From NCBI GenBank assembly GCA_965232615.1, contig OZ246985.1, positions 744,001 through 808,000 of the forward strand: a stretch of 64,000 nucleotides of DNA, given 5' to 3'. This DNA is from UBA2779 sp965232615. GTDB lineage: Bacteria; Spirochaetota; Spirochaetia; DSM-2461. Below are positions 48,363 through 57,060 of the stretch, piece after piece. Numbering within the stretch: position 1 is the stretch's first letter; each line of letters begins with the position of its first letter. The translations under genes were made by a program, and so were the position numbers. The notes beneath the pieces were generated by a model. The model was not told the DNA's origin and ran no database searches. It worked only from the letters and a program-made list of their open reading frames with translations.

Positions 48363-49526
48363 TCAGGCTAAGTCATAAAACTCTTTAACCGTATTCAACT
48401 CATCAAATTCCAGTTGATTTAAAATACGGTATATCCTTTCTGCTGCTTTACCATCACCAAATGGATTCTTAACCTTTTTAAGTCGTTTTTTGAATGCATT
48501 AGAATACAATTTCTCAAAAGCAGCGTGTATTGACTTTTTATCAGTATCGCAATCGATAATGCTTTCAGCCCTCAAACGTCCTTGTTGTCTATTTCCGATA
48601 TTGATCGTTCCAATTCTAAATGACGGTGCTTCGACAATGCCGCTAGAAGAGTTTCCAACGACAGCATCAACATATTTCATTGCAGACAAATAACGTTTAT
48701 ACCCTAAAGAGTTGTACGCCTTTGCTGACGATTCATTGTTTTTTACAAACTCATTTATAATCCGGATTATTTCAAAACCACCGTCATCAGAATTTGGATA
48801 GGTGAATACTATATTTGTATTTTTCAATTTTCCCAGTTCATCTGTCAGATTCTTGAACGACCTCAAACTGTTCCCACTATCACCTGTGGTTTCAGGATGA
48901 TATGTCACCAGAAGATTTTTCTTTCCAAATGTAAAGCCCAGCGATTTTTCCAACTCACCTTTTGACATCAGCGGTGTATTCAATATATTATCTATGGATA
49001 ACGACCCCACATTAAAACAATATTCGGGATTTTCTCCAAGTTGGATAACCCTTTTCCTGTATGTCTCATGTTGTGTAAAATGTATATTGCTCATCTTGGT
49101 AACCGCATGTCGGATGGCATCATCGTAGGCACCCTGTGTTACTTCTCCTCCGGAAATATGAGCGATCGGAATCCTGAACAGGAGCGCTGATGCCGCGGCG
49201 GCAAGAATTTCATATCTGTCGCCCAGAACAATCAACAATTCCGGTTTTAGTTCTTCGAGTGCATCAGCAAATCCGATGAATCCCAGCCCTGTAGACTTGA
49301 CAACGCCGGCAGGCGTATCACTGGACAGCAGAATCTCAATTTTCTTATCAATACCTATGCCCTCCCTTTCCAATTCGCGAACTGTACTTCCATGGATAGG
49401 GGAGAGATGCATATTGGTGACAATAACCTGAAGTTCATAGGCATTGTCGATGCTTAACTTTTTTATCAGGCCGGACAGCAATCCGTATTCGGCCCTGGTC
49501 CCGGTGACAACGCAGATTTTATTCAT
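48363..49526 (-). CDS. neuC: UDP-N-acetylglucosamine 2-epimerase (hydrolysing), NeuC/LegG family
   Basis: A 387-residue epimerase that releases ManNAc or its 6-deoxy diamino analogue. Starts NKICVVTGTRAEYGLLSGLI; core motifs are LLIVLGDRYEILAAA, AHISGGEVTQGAYDDAIRHA, and VGNSSSGIVEAPSF near the UDP site. The start overlaps the stop of neuB by four bases (ATGA). With neuB it makes a nine-carbon sugar. Whether the sugar is sialic or legionaminic acid cannot be told, but the aminotransferase remnant upstream favours the legionaminic type. Confidence 0.88.
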   Translation of the reverse strand: MNKICVVTGTRAEYGLLSGLIKKLSIDNAYELQVIVTNMHLSPIHGSTVRELEREGIGIDKKIEILLSSDTPAGVVKSTGLGFIGFADALEELKPELLIVLGDRYEILAAAASALLFRIPIAHISGGEVTQGAYDDAIRHAVTKMSNIHFTQHETYRKRVIQLGENPEYCFNVGSLSIDNILNTPLMSKGELEKSLGFTFGKKNLLVTYHPETTGDSGNSLRSFKNLTDELGKLKNTNIVFTYPNSDDGGFEIIRIINEFVKNNESSAKAYNSLGYKRYLSAMKYVDAVVGNSSSGIVEAPSFRIGTINIGNRQQGRLRAESIIDCDTDKKSIHAAFEKLYSNAFKKRLKKVKNPFGDGKAAERIYRILNQLEFDELNTVKEFYDLA

Positions 49527-50533
49527 AATTCTATCAACTCGTCTATGACAAAATCCCGTGGTGCCGTTTTTCCAATGATGTCATGCCACAACATTGGTGA
49601 CACGCCATTACCGGGCCTCTTGACCGTTAAATTGGTTTCGTTGAAGATGTCACCTTTTTTTATTCTTTTTGCAGCGACAATACTTTTTCTGGCAATTGCT
49701 ATGTTAGGCTTTTCAGACTCGGTAACGCTTTTAATTCTGGAACCCAAAGCGATTTCCGTATGCCTGATGGCCTTGACCATTTCTTTCAACTCATGAGGCT
49801 CGAGTGACGCCTTGTGGTCCGGTCCGGGCAGATTGTGGTCCAATGTAAAATGCTTTTCAATTACTTTTGCACCAAGCGCTGTCGCCGCCACTGGTATTTC
49901 TATGCCCTTTGTATGGTCTGAATAGCCAATATTTACACCAAAAGCTCTTCTTATCGTTATCATCGCTCTCAAGTTCACATCTTCATACGGTGTTGGATAT
50001 TCCGTGTTACAATGCAATATCGTAATTTTCTTCCTGGACAGACCTCCTCTTTCCAGAACCGTAATAGCAGACTCAATTTCACCGATACCGCACATTCCAG
50101 TCGATAGTATTACGGGACGCTTCTTTTCCGTAATCTTTTCCAAATATGGTAAGTTTGTAATTTCTCCAGACGGTATTTTGTAAAAGTCCATATTTAATTT
50201 TTCTAATACATCTATGGATTCGAGATCAAACGGTGTTGAAACAAATTTAATTCCAACTTTTTCACAATATTGGTTGAGGTCAGCATAGTATTCTACCGGT
50301 AAGTGTATTTTTTTACACATCTCCAGTTGTGACGCTTCTTCACCGATATTATTGATCTGATATTCAGCCATAGACGCAAATCGGGAGATCACCTTTTCAG
50401 GTATAGCCGTTTGGAATTTGACATAGTCTGCGCCACTTTCTTTGGCCTTCTCAATCAGAGTCTTTGCCAAACCCATGTCGCCATTATGATTTACACCAGC
50501 TTCGGCAATGATAATGACATTTTCAATGTCCAT
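49523..50533 (-). CDS. neuB: Nonulosonic-acid synthase (NeuB/LegI family)
   Basis: Condenses the NeuC product with phosphoenolpyruvate. The protein of 336 residues starts MDIENVIIIAEAGVNHNGD; other motifs are VKFQTAIPEKV, FDLESIDVLEKL, KIPSGEITNLPYL, LHCNTEYPTPYED and GYSDHTKGIEIPVAA. The C-terminal 60 residues are a SAF domain (SIVAAKRIKKGDIF ... LTVKRPGNG). The ATG at 50533 overlaps the HAD gene by 11 bases; a longer reading to 50602 would lie inside that gene. Confidence 0.9.
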   Translation of the reverse strand: MDIENVIIIAEAGVNHNGDMGLAKTLIEKAKESGADYVKFQTAIPEKVISRFASMAEYQINNIGEEASQLEMCKKIHLPVEYYADLNQYCEKVGIKFVSTPFDLESIDVLEKLNMDFYKIPSGEITNLPYLEKITEKKRPVILSTGMCGIGEIESAITVLERGGLSRKKITILHCNTEYPTPYEDVNLRAMITIRRAFGVNIGYSDHTKGIEIPVAATALGAKVIEKHFTLDHNLPGPDHKASLEPHELKEMVKAIRHTEIALGSRIKSVTESEKPNIAIARKSIVAAKRIKKGDIFNETNLTVKRPGNGVSPMLWHDIIGKTAPRDFVIDELIEL

Positions 50534-50849
50534 CAGGGAATAGATCCTCAATTTTCGCAATCGTTTTTTGCCAGTCGCCATCAAACCTGACAGCACGGTC
50601 ATCTATCCAGACATCACCGATCGGTTTGCCCATGACCAGTTGATGATACCTGACCATATTTTTTTCCAGCCAGTCTGTTGTCATTTCATATTCCATCCAG
50701 GTTCTTGCGGTATAGATAATGATGGTATTTCCATTTTCATAAAGCTTATTTACTGCCTCTACCGCACCAGGTTTAGGCCTGGCAAGTGACCGGCTGAATG
50801 TTCTTTCCTCAGTACAGATGGTACCATCTAAATCAATTATTAACTGCAT
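50523..50849 (-). CDS. Small HAD-family phosphatase of the nonulosonate operon
   Basis: A 108-residue HAD-fold hydrolase: MQLIIDLDGTICTEE carries the DxD nucleophile motif, IIIYTARTWMEYEM the second motif and GDVWIDDRAVRFDGDW the acidic motif IV. It is shorter than cap-bearing HAD enzymes and resembles capsule-cluster phosphatases. It overlaps the ATP-grasp gene by 17 bases and neuB by 11 bases. A plausible role is dephosphorylating a sugar or nonulosonate 9-phosphate; this is inference. Confidence 0.78.
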   Translation of the reverse strand: MQLIIDLDGTICTEERTFSRSLARPKPGAVEAVNKLYENGNTIIIYTARTWMEYEMTTDWLEKNMVRYHQLVMGKPIGDVWIDDRAVRFDGDWQKTIAKIEDLFPDGH

Positions 50850-51783
50850 CAAATATCACTTCCTTAAAATATCGGGTCATTAATGTATTTTCTCTCCAAT
50901 CCCAGCATTCCGCATTTGATACATTTAAGTATTCATTAATTATCATTTTCGGGGTATTCGCACCTGCCATAATACTTAAAATAGCACCTCCTCCAAACCT
51001 GGGATTGATCTCCATAACATAAATATTACCATCGTTGAGATCTTTCAGAAATTGGATAGTAATGGGACCAATAAATTTACCCTTTGCAAGAATTGATTTA
51101 GAAAACTGAATAATTTTTCCACACTTAACTGTTCGGGACCTAACGACTTCACCACCAGCGGTTTCCAGGCGTATTCTTGGAACTACAGATATGATTTCAC
51201 CCATATTGGACACAAAACAATCCACTGTATATTCTTCATTTTTCTCTATATATTTCTGAATCAGATAATTTTCAGGATTTTTTATAAAACTCAATTCATC
51301 TGGAGAATGCACAACAATGATGCCCTTTGAGGCTGAACCGGTTACTGGTTTAAAAATTACCGGGTATACTATCTTATTGATATCGTAAATTTCAGGCACA
51401 GGTAATGACTGCTCATCCAGCCAGCAGGCTGCCTTACTTTTGTTGAACATGAGGCTGCACATATCTTTGTTACTTACAGGGATATGGACATTATCCAGTT
51501 CATCATTGAGTATGGCAGCTATTCTAACTGCTGGATCAACAAAAGGTAGCACGATATTAATGGCATGTGTTTTAACAATGTGCTTCAAGTGTTTAATAAG
51601 ATTAGTGTCATTCCACTTAAGTCCCTTGATGACTTTTCCTTCAGATGATATCGGGACATATTTATCCAGTTCATATGACAGGATGTTGATTTCTCTTCCG
51701 ACATCACTTGATACCTTTTTAAAGAGTTTTGCCAGTGATACCCGTTTCCCCCCCCCTAAAAAAAGGATGTTAATCGTTTTCAT
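50833..51783 (-). CDS. ATP-grasp protein of the nonulosonate operon
   Basis: A 316-residue ATP-grasp ligase similar to carbamoyl-phosphate-synthase-like proteins in surface-sugar clusters. MKTINILFLGGGKRVSLAKL starts the Rossmann-like pre-domain; YPVIFKPVTGSASKGIIVV is the nucleotide lid, and IYVMEINPRFGGGAILSIMA the metal-binding part. Such enzymes join a carboxylate to an amine, here perhaps an amino-acid or alanyl substituent on the sugar. The start overlaps the preceding aminotransferase stop by 14 bases. Confidence 0.78.
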   Translation of the reverse strand: MKTINILFLGGGKRVSLAKLFKKVSSDVGREINILSYELDKYVPISSEGKVIKGLKWNDTNLIKHLKHIVKTHAINIVLPFVDPAVRIAAILNDELDNVHIPVSNKDMCSLMFNKSKAACWLDEQSLPVPEIYDINKIVYPVIFKPVTGSASKGIIVVHSPDELSFIKNPENYLIQKYIEKNEEYTVDCFVSNMGEIISVVPRIRLETAGGEVVRSRTVKCGKIIQFSKSILAKGKFIGPITIQFLKDLNDGNIYVMEINPRFGGGAILSIMAGANTPKMIINEYLNVSNAECWDWRENTLMTRYFKEVIFDAVNN

Positions 51784-52192
51784 TTCGCACACTGCCTGGC
51801 AAATATACTGCCCGCCTTTCAATATTAGTCGCATTAGACAGATCGCCCACCTGACAACCTTTATACATATTTAACCGATGATTTAACCGCCAGACCGGCC
51901 GGGTCATCACATTGCTTTCATTCGTATATTCAAGAAATTTGTTTCTTTCCTTCACATCTGAAAAAAGAACTGTGTTTAACCAATAATTTGAACATGCATT
52001 TGAAGGCTCAGAAAAAAACTGTATTGGGAAATGATTGGAAGAACATAGCTTCTTAAAAAAATGATCATACTTGAGGGCGGTATCTCTTTTATCTGCCACA
52101 ATTTCTTCAATTCTTTCCATCTGAGCCAGCCCCAATGCGGCATTAATGTTGGGCATTCTAAGATTGTAGCCGACATGGTCGTGAATATAAAT
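51770..52192 (-). pseudogene. C-terminal part of a DegT/DnrJ aminotransferase (LegC-like)
   Basis: About 140 codons: HDHVGYNLRMPNINAALGLA, QMERIEEIVADKRD, SNYWLNTVLF and RPVWRLNHRLNMYKGC. The PLP-binding first two-thirds are missing, replaced at 52193 by an IS91 terminus. This truncation removes the start of the nonulosonate operon and probably its promoter. Confidence 0.82.
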
Positions 52193-52563
52193 GATAAATG
52201 ATAGGAAAAATAATCGAAGAGGGCAAGGCTGGAACCGGAAAAATTGGAAAATACCGGCTCAAAATCGGAAAACAAGAAATCCGTATCTTCGTTAAGCCCA
52301 AAATCTCCATGATCCGAAGTCTCTCGTAATGGATATTCTTCAAAGATACCGGAGGCCGGGCCAGATACTGAGCAAGGTTCTCCCGGGATCTCTTATTGAG
52401 AATACGAATGCTGTTGTCTATACTGAAGCCTGAGTGCTTCCATGTGAGTAGATTTTGGGCAAATTGCTCGGTAAGCAGCTTCTTATCGGTGAAGAACTCC
52501 AGGACAGTGCGTCTGAAGTATTCGGTCATTTTCTCGAGACCTGAAAAAGGAAGATATACAAAA
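52193..52563 (-). mobile_element. IS91-like element, copy 7
   Basis: Terminus AATGATAGGAAAAATAATCG at 52196. From 52290 to 52560 the minus strand encodes YLPFSGLEKMTEYFRRTV, FFTDKKLLTEQFAQNLL, WKHSGFSIDNSIRILNKRS and ENLAQYLARPPVSLKNIHYE, the longest surviving C-terminal half of the transposase. The element ends at a MITE. Confidence 0.8.
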
Positions 52564-52847
52564 GGCAACCTCTAAAAAACCGTTTTTGGAATTTGGCACA
52601 GTGGCGGTGTGTTCCTCGGGCTACGCCCTGCGGTACACACCTGATTAAATTTTTTCTTGATGCAAGGCGGCCTGTCTGCGCGCGAACACGCACGGGCAGG
52701 CAAAAGCGGAGCTAGCTTAAGCGGTTGGCGGTGCGTTCCTCGGAGCTTTGCTCCTGCGGTACGCACCTGCTTACGTGAGCATTTTGACAACGTAGCAGCG
52801 AGGAAAAAGATCAAGCCAAAAACGAAATAAGGTTTTTAGAGGTGCCC
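52564..52847 (-). mobile_element. MITE copy 6, with two internal palindromes
   Basis: A 284-bp element from GGCAACCTCTAAAAAACCG to TTTTTAGAGGTGCCC. Palindromic units lie near 52604-52640 and 52728-52766; an 18-base GC-rich insertion (CCTGTCTGCGCGCGAACA) is seen at about 52669. Confidence 0.82.
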
Positions 52848-53829
52848 TTAAGGTGGACGCGAGAAGCAAGTTGATAAAAAAATACAGGGTCAGCAGTGTT
52901 GAAGTACATGATTCTAAGCCTACAGAAACAAACCGTTAAGCGATGAAGAGAATGCCTCCAACAAAGAAAAATCGAAGGTTCGCGTCCGTGTGGAGCACGT
53001 ATTTGGATTTATGAAAACGACCATGAAAGTGGACAAGTTGCGTACTATAGGCAAAGAGAGAATAGAAGGGATCATTGGACTACTGAACCTTAGCTATAAC
53101 ATCTGTCGTTATGTGTATTTGAGACAATCCCTGGGATAAGTGGGCACTGAATGTGCTCCGGAAGCCGAAAAAAGCCTGATAACGGGTTGAAATCCTGCTT
53201 TCGTGAGTTAATTTTGACAAATTCCCTTTAAGTTTCTCAGAGATTTTTAAATAGAACGGGTATGGTTTATCGCTTGAAATTACAGATTGAACCAGAAACT
53301 TTTTATCCGCAGATGAGCGCAGATGAACACAGATTTCCGGAATTGCCAGCAGTAACTGTTCAGATTAGCAATTCTTTGTAAAAAATGATGGGAATTCTGT
53401 CATATCAGTGGGAACGGTTGATACTTAAATTATGAATACTGGAATAGAATCAGAAGAGCATTATAATCGGTTAATGAAGGAGCTGGGAATCAAAGCTGTA
53501 ATTCCAAAATGGTCTAAACTGGGGAAACGGTATAGGAAATATCCCTATACCGACTCGGTGCCCGATCATTCGATGGGTATTCATGATATTTGAGGATGTT
53601 CTCTTGTTGTATTATGGTAACAAAACGATAGAGGCCATGAATATCCGAGAAGAACATATCAGAGTGCTAAGCTGTCTAGGCCCATCCTACAAGAAAATGT
53701 TCTTTTTGTGAATTTAGCTCACGAATGTAGGTGAAATCGCTAAGAAAGGTCGAAATTTTCAGACCAAAATGTAAAAAAAGGACATTTTTCCCGAATCAAG
53801 GGTTGCAAAACTATTTTTTAGAGGTACCC
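52848..53829 (+). mobile_element. IS5-like element, 3' half, interrupted
   Basis: Encodes a transposase C-terminus in broken frames (KVRVRVEHVFGFMKTTMKVD region at about 52980-53040, stop at 53139) and runs to the inverted end TTTTTTAGAGGTACCC. A 537-bp element is inserted at 53195. The right end overlaps the last codons of the adenine methylase gene. Confidence 0.78.
53195..53731. mobile_element. Small element with TTCGTGAG inverted ends and 7-bp target duplication
   Basis: Inserted in the IS5-like copy with direct repeats TGAAATC (53188-53194 and 53732-53738); the uninterrupted sequence is seen at 36283-36292. Inverted ends are about 27 bases (CTGCTTTCGTGAGTTAATTT; the other end reads CCTACATTCGTGAGCTAAAT). 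A 53-codon frame at 53432 (MKELGIKAVIPKWSKLGKRY...) recalls a piece of IS3-type OrfB, so it is probably an internally deleted IS. Confidence 0.7.
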
Positions 53830-55041
53830 TATCGTTAAAATAAACTCAATGTTTGTATTGAGGCGATTGTTACTCTGCTTGCCTCCTCGGTACTTTGTAT
53901 ATCCATTAGTTACAATAGATATTTTCCCTTTTTGGGCACAAATGTCCTTCATCACATCGAATGGGATAATTCCATCTGTACTATAACTAATAAGAATATG
54001 TCTTGCGTCCAGATTCTCAATCAAATCCTGAAAAGACGATACGGCGGAATCCTGATAGCAATAATTAGATTTTGTTTTTACCCAATCTTTTCTAATAGCA
54101 GCTTTTTCTTTCAACACACCTTGTTCATCTAAATCTAAAGACGCCGGAATTTTATTCCATAGAGCAATTGTATTTAACATGTGATAATTACTGCCGTATT
54201 GATGTTGGTTATAAGAGGGATCAAGATAGGCAATATCAATATCTTTTATTTTTTTAATCAATTTATTCGAATCCTCTTGATAAACATGGACTGGGAAATC
54301 CGAATCAATCAAAATCGGTTTTGACATACGAATCGGTGATAGGATTCTTTTTATTGCATCACGATTATGACCTCCAAATCCTTTGTGAAATGCCTTGAAT
54401 ACTCCTGATGTATTTGTATGTGTTGCTACTTCATAGATCAAAAGACTAAGAAGTATATTTCTTGCTTCTGGCCGATCTTCATTGGGGTAATTTTTTTCGA
54501 TATAATTTCTGATCTTGTCAATTGTAAGTGCGTTATCTCTGGTATAGAAGAGCCGTTCCTTCCTGAAATCTACATCATCAACATTAAAACTTTTTGGTGC
54601 AAAATATTTAGAGATGTAACAATCTGAAGCCTTCGGATCTGGAAGATTGTTTAATTCTTCCATAAGATTCATTAAGTCATTCTCACTTCCAAATACTCTT
54701 GGGATATCTCTATTGTTTGTTCTTATGAAACCGTTATTAAGAATAAAGGAGTATTCTTCCCAATCATTAGTAAATATTTCAAAATTCAACTCTTTCCCTA
54801 ATCTCGAAACTATACCACTTCCGGCAAAAACATCAAAGAACCTTAAACCAGGTTTTACGTCCTTTATAATAGTTTGAATGGCTTTGTAGATGAGATCGAG
54901 TAATCTTCTTTTGTTTCCAATATAAGCGATAATTTGTTTAGTAAGAAAATCCGAATTGCAATTCAATTGAATTCCTAAAGAATATACTTGCATTACAAGT
55001 TCATATAGGAAGGGCCAGTGCTCAGGGACCTTCCTGCTCAT
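53818..55041 (-). CDS. D12-class N6-adenine DNA methyltransferase, C-terminus trimmed by an IS end
   Basis: A 407-residue methylase. IIAYIGNKRRLLDLI is the typical start region, motif I is FFDVFAGSGIVSRLG and motif IV is DIAYLDPSYNQHQYGSNYHM (DPSY variant of DPPY), followed by FKAFHKGFGG earlier in the recognition part. The first 30 residues before IIAYIG are not usual, so a later start is possible. The last codons (IGYL-stop) come from the IS5-like inverted end GGGTACCTCTAA. No restriction enzyme lies next to it, so it is an orphan or the rest of a broken type II system. Confidence 0.82.
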   Translation of the reverse strand: MSRKVPEHWPFLYELVMQVYSLGIQLNCNSDFLTKQIIAYIGNKRRLLDLIYKAIQTIIKDVKPGLRFFDVFAGSGIVSRLGKELNFEIFTNDWEEYSFILNNGFIRTNNRDIPRVFGSENDLMNLMEELNNLPDPKASDCYISKYFAPKSFNVDDVDFRKERLFYTRDNALTIDKIRNYIEKNYPNEDRPEARNILLSLLIYEVATHTNTSGVFKAFHKGFGGHNRDAIKRILSPIRMSKPILIDSDFPVHVYQEDSNKLIKKIKDIDIAYLDPSYNQHQYGSNYHMLNTIALWNKIPASLDLDEQGVLKEKAAIRKDWVKTKSNYCYQDSAVSSFQDLIENLDARHILISYSTDGIIPFDVMKDICAQKGKISIVTNGYTKYRGGKQSNNRLNTNIEFILTIGYL

Positions 55042-55147
55042 TCGGCCAGAGTTTCTCGATTTCCTGCTTGCTTAATCCGGTATTATAAGGTACCCTTTAG
55101 CATCCTGACAACTCTAATAGCAGGGAAAAGGGGCATCCCGCCCTTAT

Positions 55148-55588
55148 TTATTCCCCTTTTGAATTTACATAATACTGGGCTTGCCAATGCTTGATAGAGT
55201 ATACTTCGAGTAGAAAGAATATATTCGATAAGAAAAAGAAATATGGCCGTAGCGATTCAAAACGACCATCCATCAAGTCCTGCATTAAAAATTCATTTTC
55301 AATAATTTCACGATATACGAGGCGGGTAAAATGTTTGGCATATGTCCCCTCTGAGCATTCCGGTAAAGTGAACTTTTGAATGTTCGCAAATTGTTCCCAT
55401 GGTTATGCAGAATCTTTCCTCGTTCGCAGGAAACTCTTGATGATGTAGATACCAAATACGAAACCCAAATATCCATTGCGAATTCGCTCTATATAACCGG
55501 GATTAGAATCCGCACCTCCTTTTATGGACAGGGGTTTACAGAACACGATGGACAGAAGAAAGGCGGCGGCTAATTTGTGGGAATCCAT
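55148..55588 (-). pseudogene. Unrecognised gene fragment with one stop codon
   Basis: Reads MDSHKLAAAFLLSIVFCKPL, then YIERIRNGYLGFVFGIYIIK, a TAA-like break after RTRKDSA near 55403, and then a coherent frame EQFANIQKFTLPECSEGTY ... IKHWQAQYYVNSKGE-stop. Total about 145 codons. The family is not recognised. The region is bounded on the left by a GGTACC-type IS end (55089) and on the right by the palindrome at 55648. Confidence 0.45.
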
Positions 55589-55647
55589 TCGAATTTCTTA
55601 TAAAACTGCGGTAAATTTGTCAAACCCCTTAACTAAACATTATAATT

Positions 55648-55686
55648 GAGGCTCTTCCAAAACTCGGTTATTTTTGGAAGAGCCTC
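55648..55686. terminator. Perfect 15-bp palindrome, terminator or IS end
   Basis: GAGGCTCTTCCAAAA pairs with TTTTGGAAGAGCCTC around a 9-base loop. The 31 bases AGGCTCTTCCAAAAC...TTTTTGGAA recur with one mismatch at 57003-57033, just before the NACHT gene, so the motif is also a dispersed repeat and may be an ISL3-type end. Confidence 0.6.
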
Positions 55687-55881
55687 TGGAGTGTTTTGGC
55701 AACGATAGGTAAACCCTTATAGCACAAGAAGATATCAAAAACTCCTCCCGTATTTGAATTCCCTCAATTGCCTTTCAAATTCACCGATTTAAGTCGGAAT
55801 TCCCTCGGGGTATATGTCAGGACGCAGGCTCAAGCGAGAACTGTGCCGCCAAGGGGCGGCCGACTTCCTGTGCACTTTGCC
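55687..55881. other. Intergenic region, nothing recognised
   Basis: About 195 bases between the palindrome and the leuB remnant. No open frame, repeat or clear signal was found. Confidence 0.4.
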
Positions 55882-56791
55882 CTAAAGGGCGGCGGCAGTT
55901 AAGTCCCCTACCTCGCTGGTGGAATAGCCCATCTTCCCTGCTGCTAGGCTCTTGAGCTTAGTGCCGGTAACATGCATTACCGCATTTTCCACCGCCAGAG
56001 CGGCATCGTATTCGCCCAGGGTGTCGAGCATCATCGCTCCCGCGGCAATGGCCGCCAAGGGGTTGATGATACCCATGCCGGTGTATTTCGGCGCCGAACC
56101 GCCGATGGGTTCAAACATCGAGACACCTTGGGGATTAATGTTTCCTCTGGCCGCGATGCCCATACCCCCCCTGGGTAATGGCTCCAAGGTCGGTGATAAT
56201 ATCCCCGAACATGTTGCTGGTTACCAGCACATCAAACCATTCGGGATTTTTTACCATCCACATGCAAGCCGCGTCTATGTGGTAATAATCGCGGCGAATT
56301 TCGGCATAATCCGTTTGGCCAATTTCGTGGAAGGCCCGCTCCCAGAGGTCGAAAACGTAGGTAAGAACGTTGGTTTTGCCCACCAGTCCCAGGGTGTTTT
56401 CTTCTCCCCTACCCTGGGCCTTCTTGCCCCGCCGTGCGGCGTAATCAAAGGCATAGCGTAGGCAACGCTCAACCGGGCGCAAGTTGATGTACTGATCCAG
56501 TTCAAAACGTAGCCGTAGCAGTATGCCCTTTTCCAAAATCCCCGGCTTCACATCTGGATGACCAATCGCCCCTGGGTAGATGGCATCGAACTGGCGCAGA
56601 TCACCCACTGCGCTCTTCGGCAGCACCTCGCCCGTTCTCAGATAATAGTCGCCTCCAAAGTCGAACTGCTGGGAATCGAGCTTGAACCCGAATTTTCCCG
56701 CCGCCGCCTCTAACACCTTCATCCCCTCGGTAACCACTTCACCGCCGGTTCCATCACCGGATAATACCGCAACTTAATAGGTTTTAGCCAT
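55882..56791 (-). pseudogene. leuB: 3-isopropylmalate dehydrogenase-like gene with three lesions
   Basis: Starts MAKTY at 56791 after AAGGAAT, then a TAA at codon 6 precedes VAVLSGDGTGGEVVTEGMKV. The substrate and NAD regions LLRLRFELDQYINLRPV, GKTNVLTYVFDLWERAF, SNMFGDIITDLGAITQGG and FEPIGGSAPKYTGMGIINP are recognisable. About 50 residues normally found between LRPV and ERCLRYAFDYA (including the VVVRENTEG block) are deleted in frame, and a G7 run near 56160 shifts the frame. The gene cannot make a working enzyme. Confidence 0.85.
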
Positions 56792-56960
56792 AGGTTATTC
56801 CTTTCTGTCTTAATTTATTGCAGATTAGCATGGAATCGTGGGCAGGGTAAACTTGCCGGACATAAAAGCATCCAACCTTCCTCGCCGAACCGTCCAAGCC
56901 CTCGGCAAGTCGAGGATGCCCTTCAAAAAGGAAATATATTTACAAATGTAAAATAAATGC

Positions 56961-56989
56961 TTGACTTGGCCTGGAATTTATAGTATACT
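56961..56989 (+). promoter_or_regulatory. Promoter of the TIR-NACHT-WD40 gene
   Basis: TTGACT, 17 bases, TATACT. Transcription would start near 56996 and the leader includes the 31-base palindromic repeat (57003-57033) before the ribosome site GGAGGT (57049-57054). Confidence 0.75.
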
Positions 56990-57060
56990 TTTCCTATGTT
57001 CAAGGCTCTTCCAAAACCCGGTTATTTTTGGAATTCCCTATTATCTATGGAGGTAATGAT

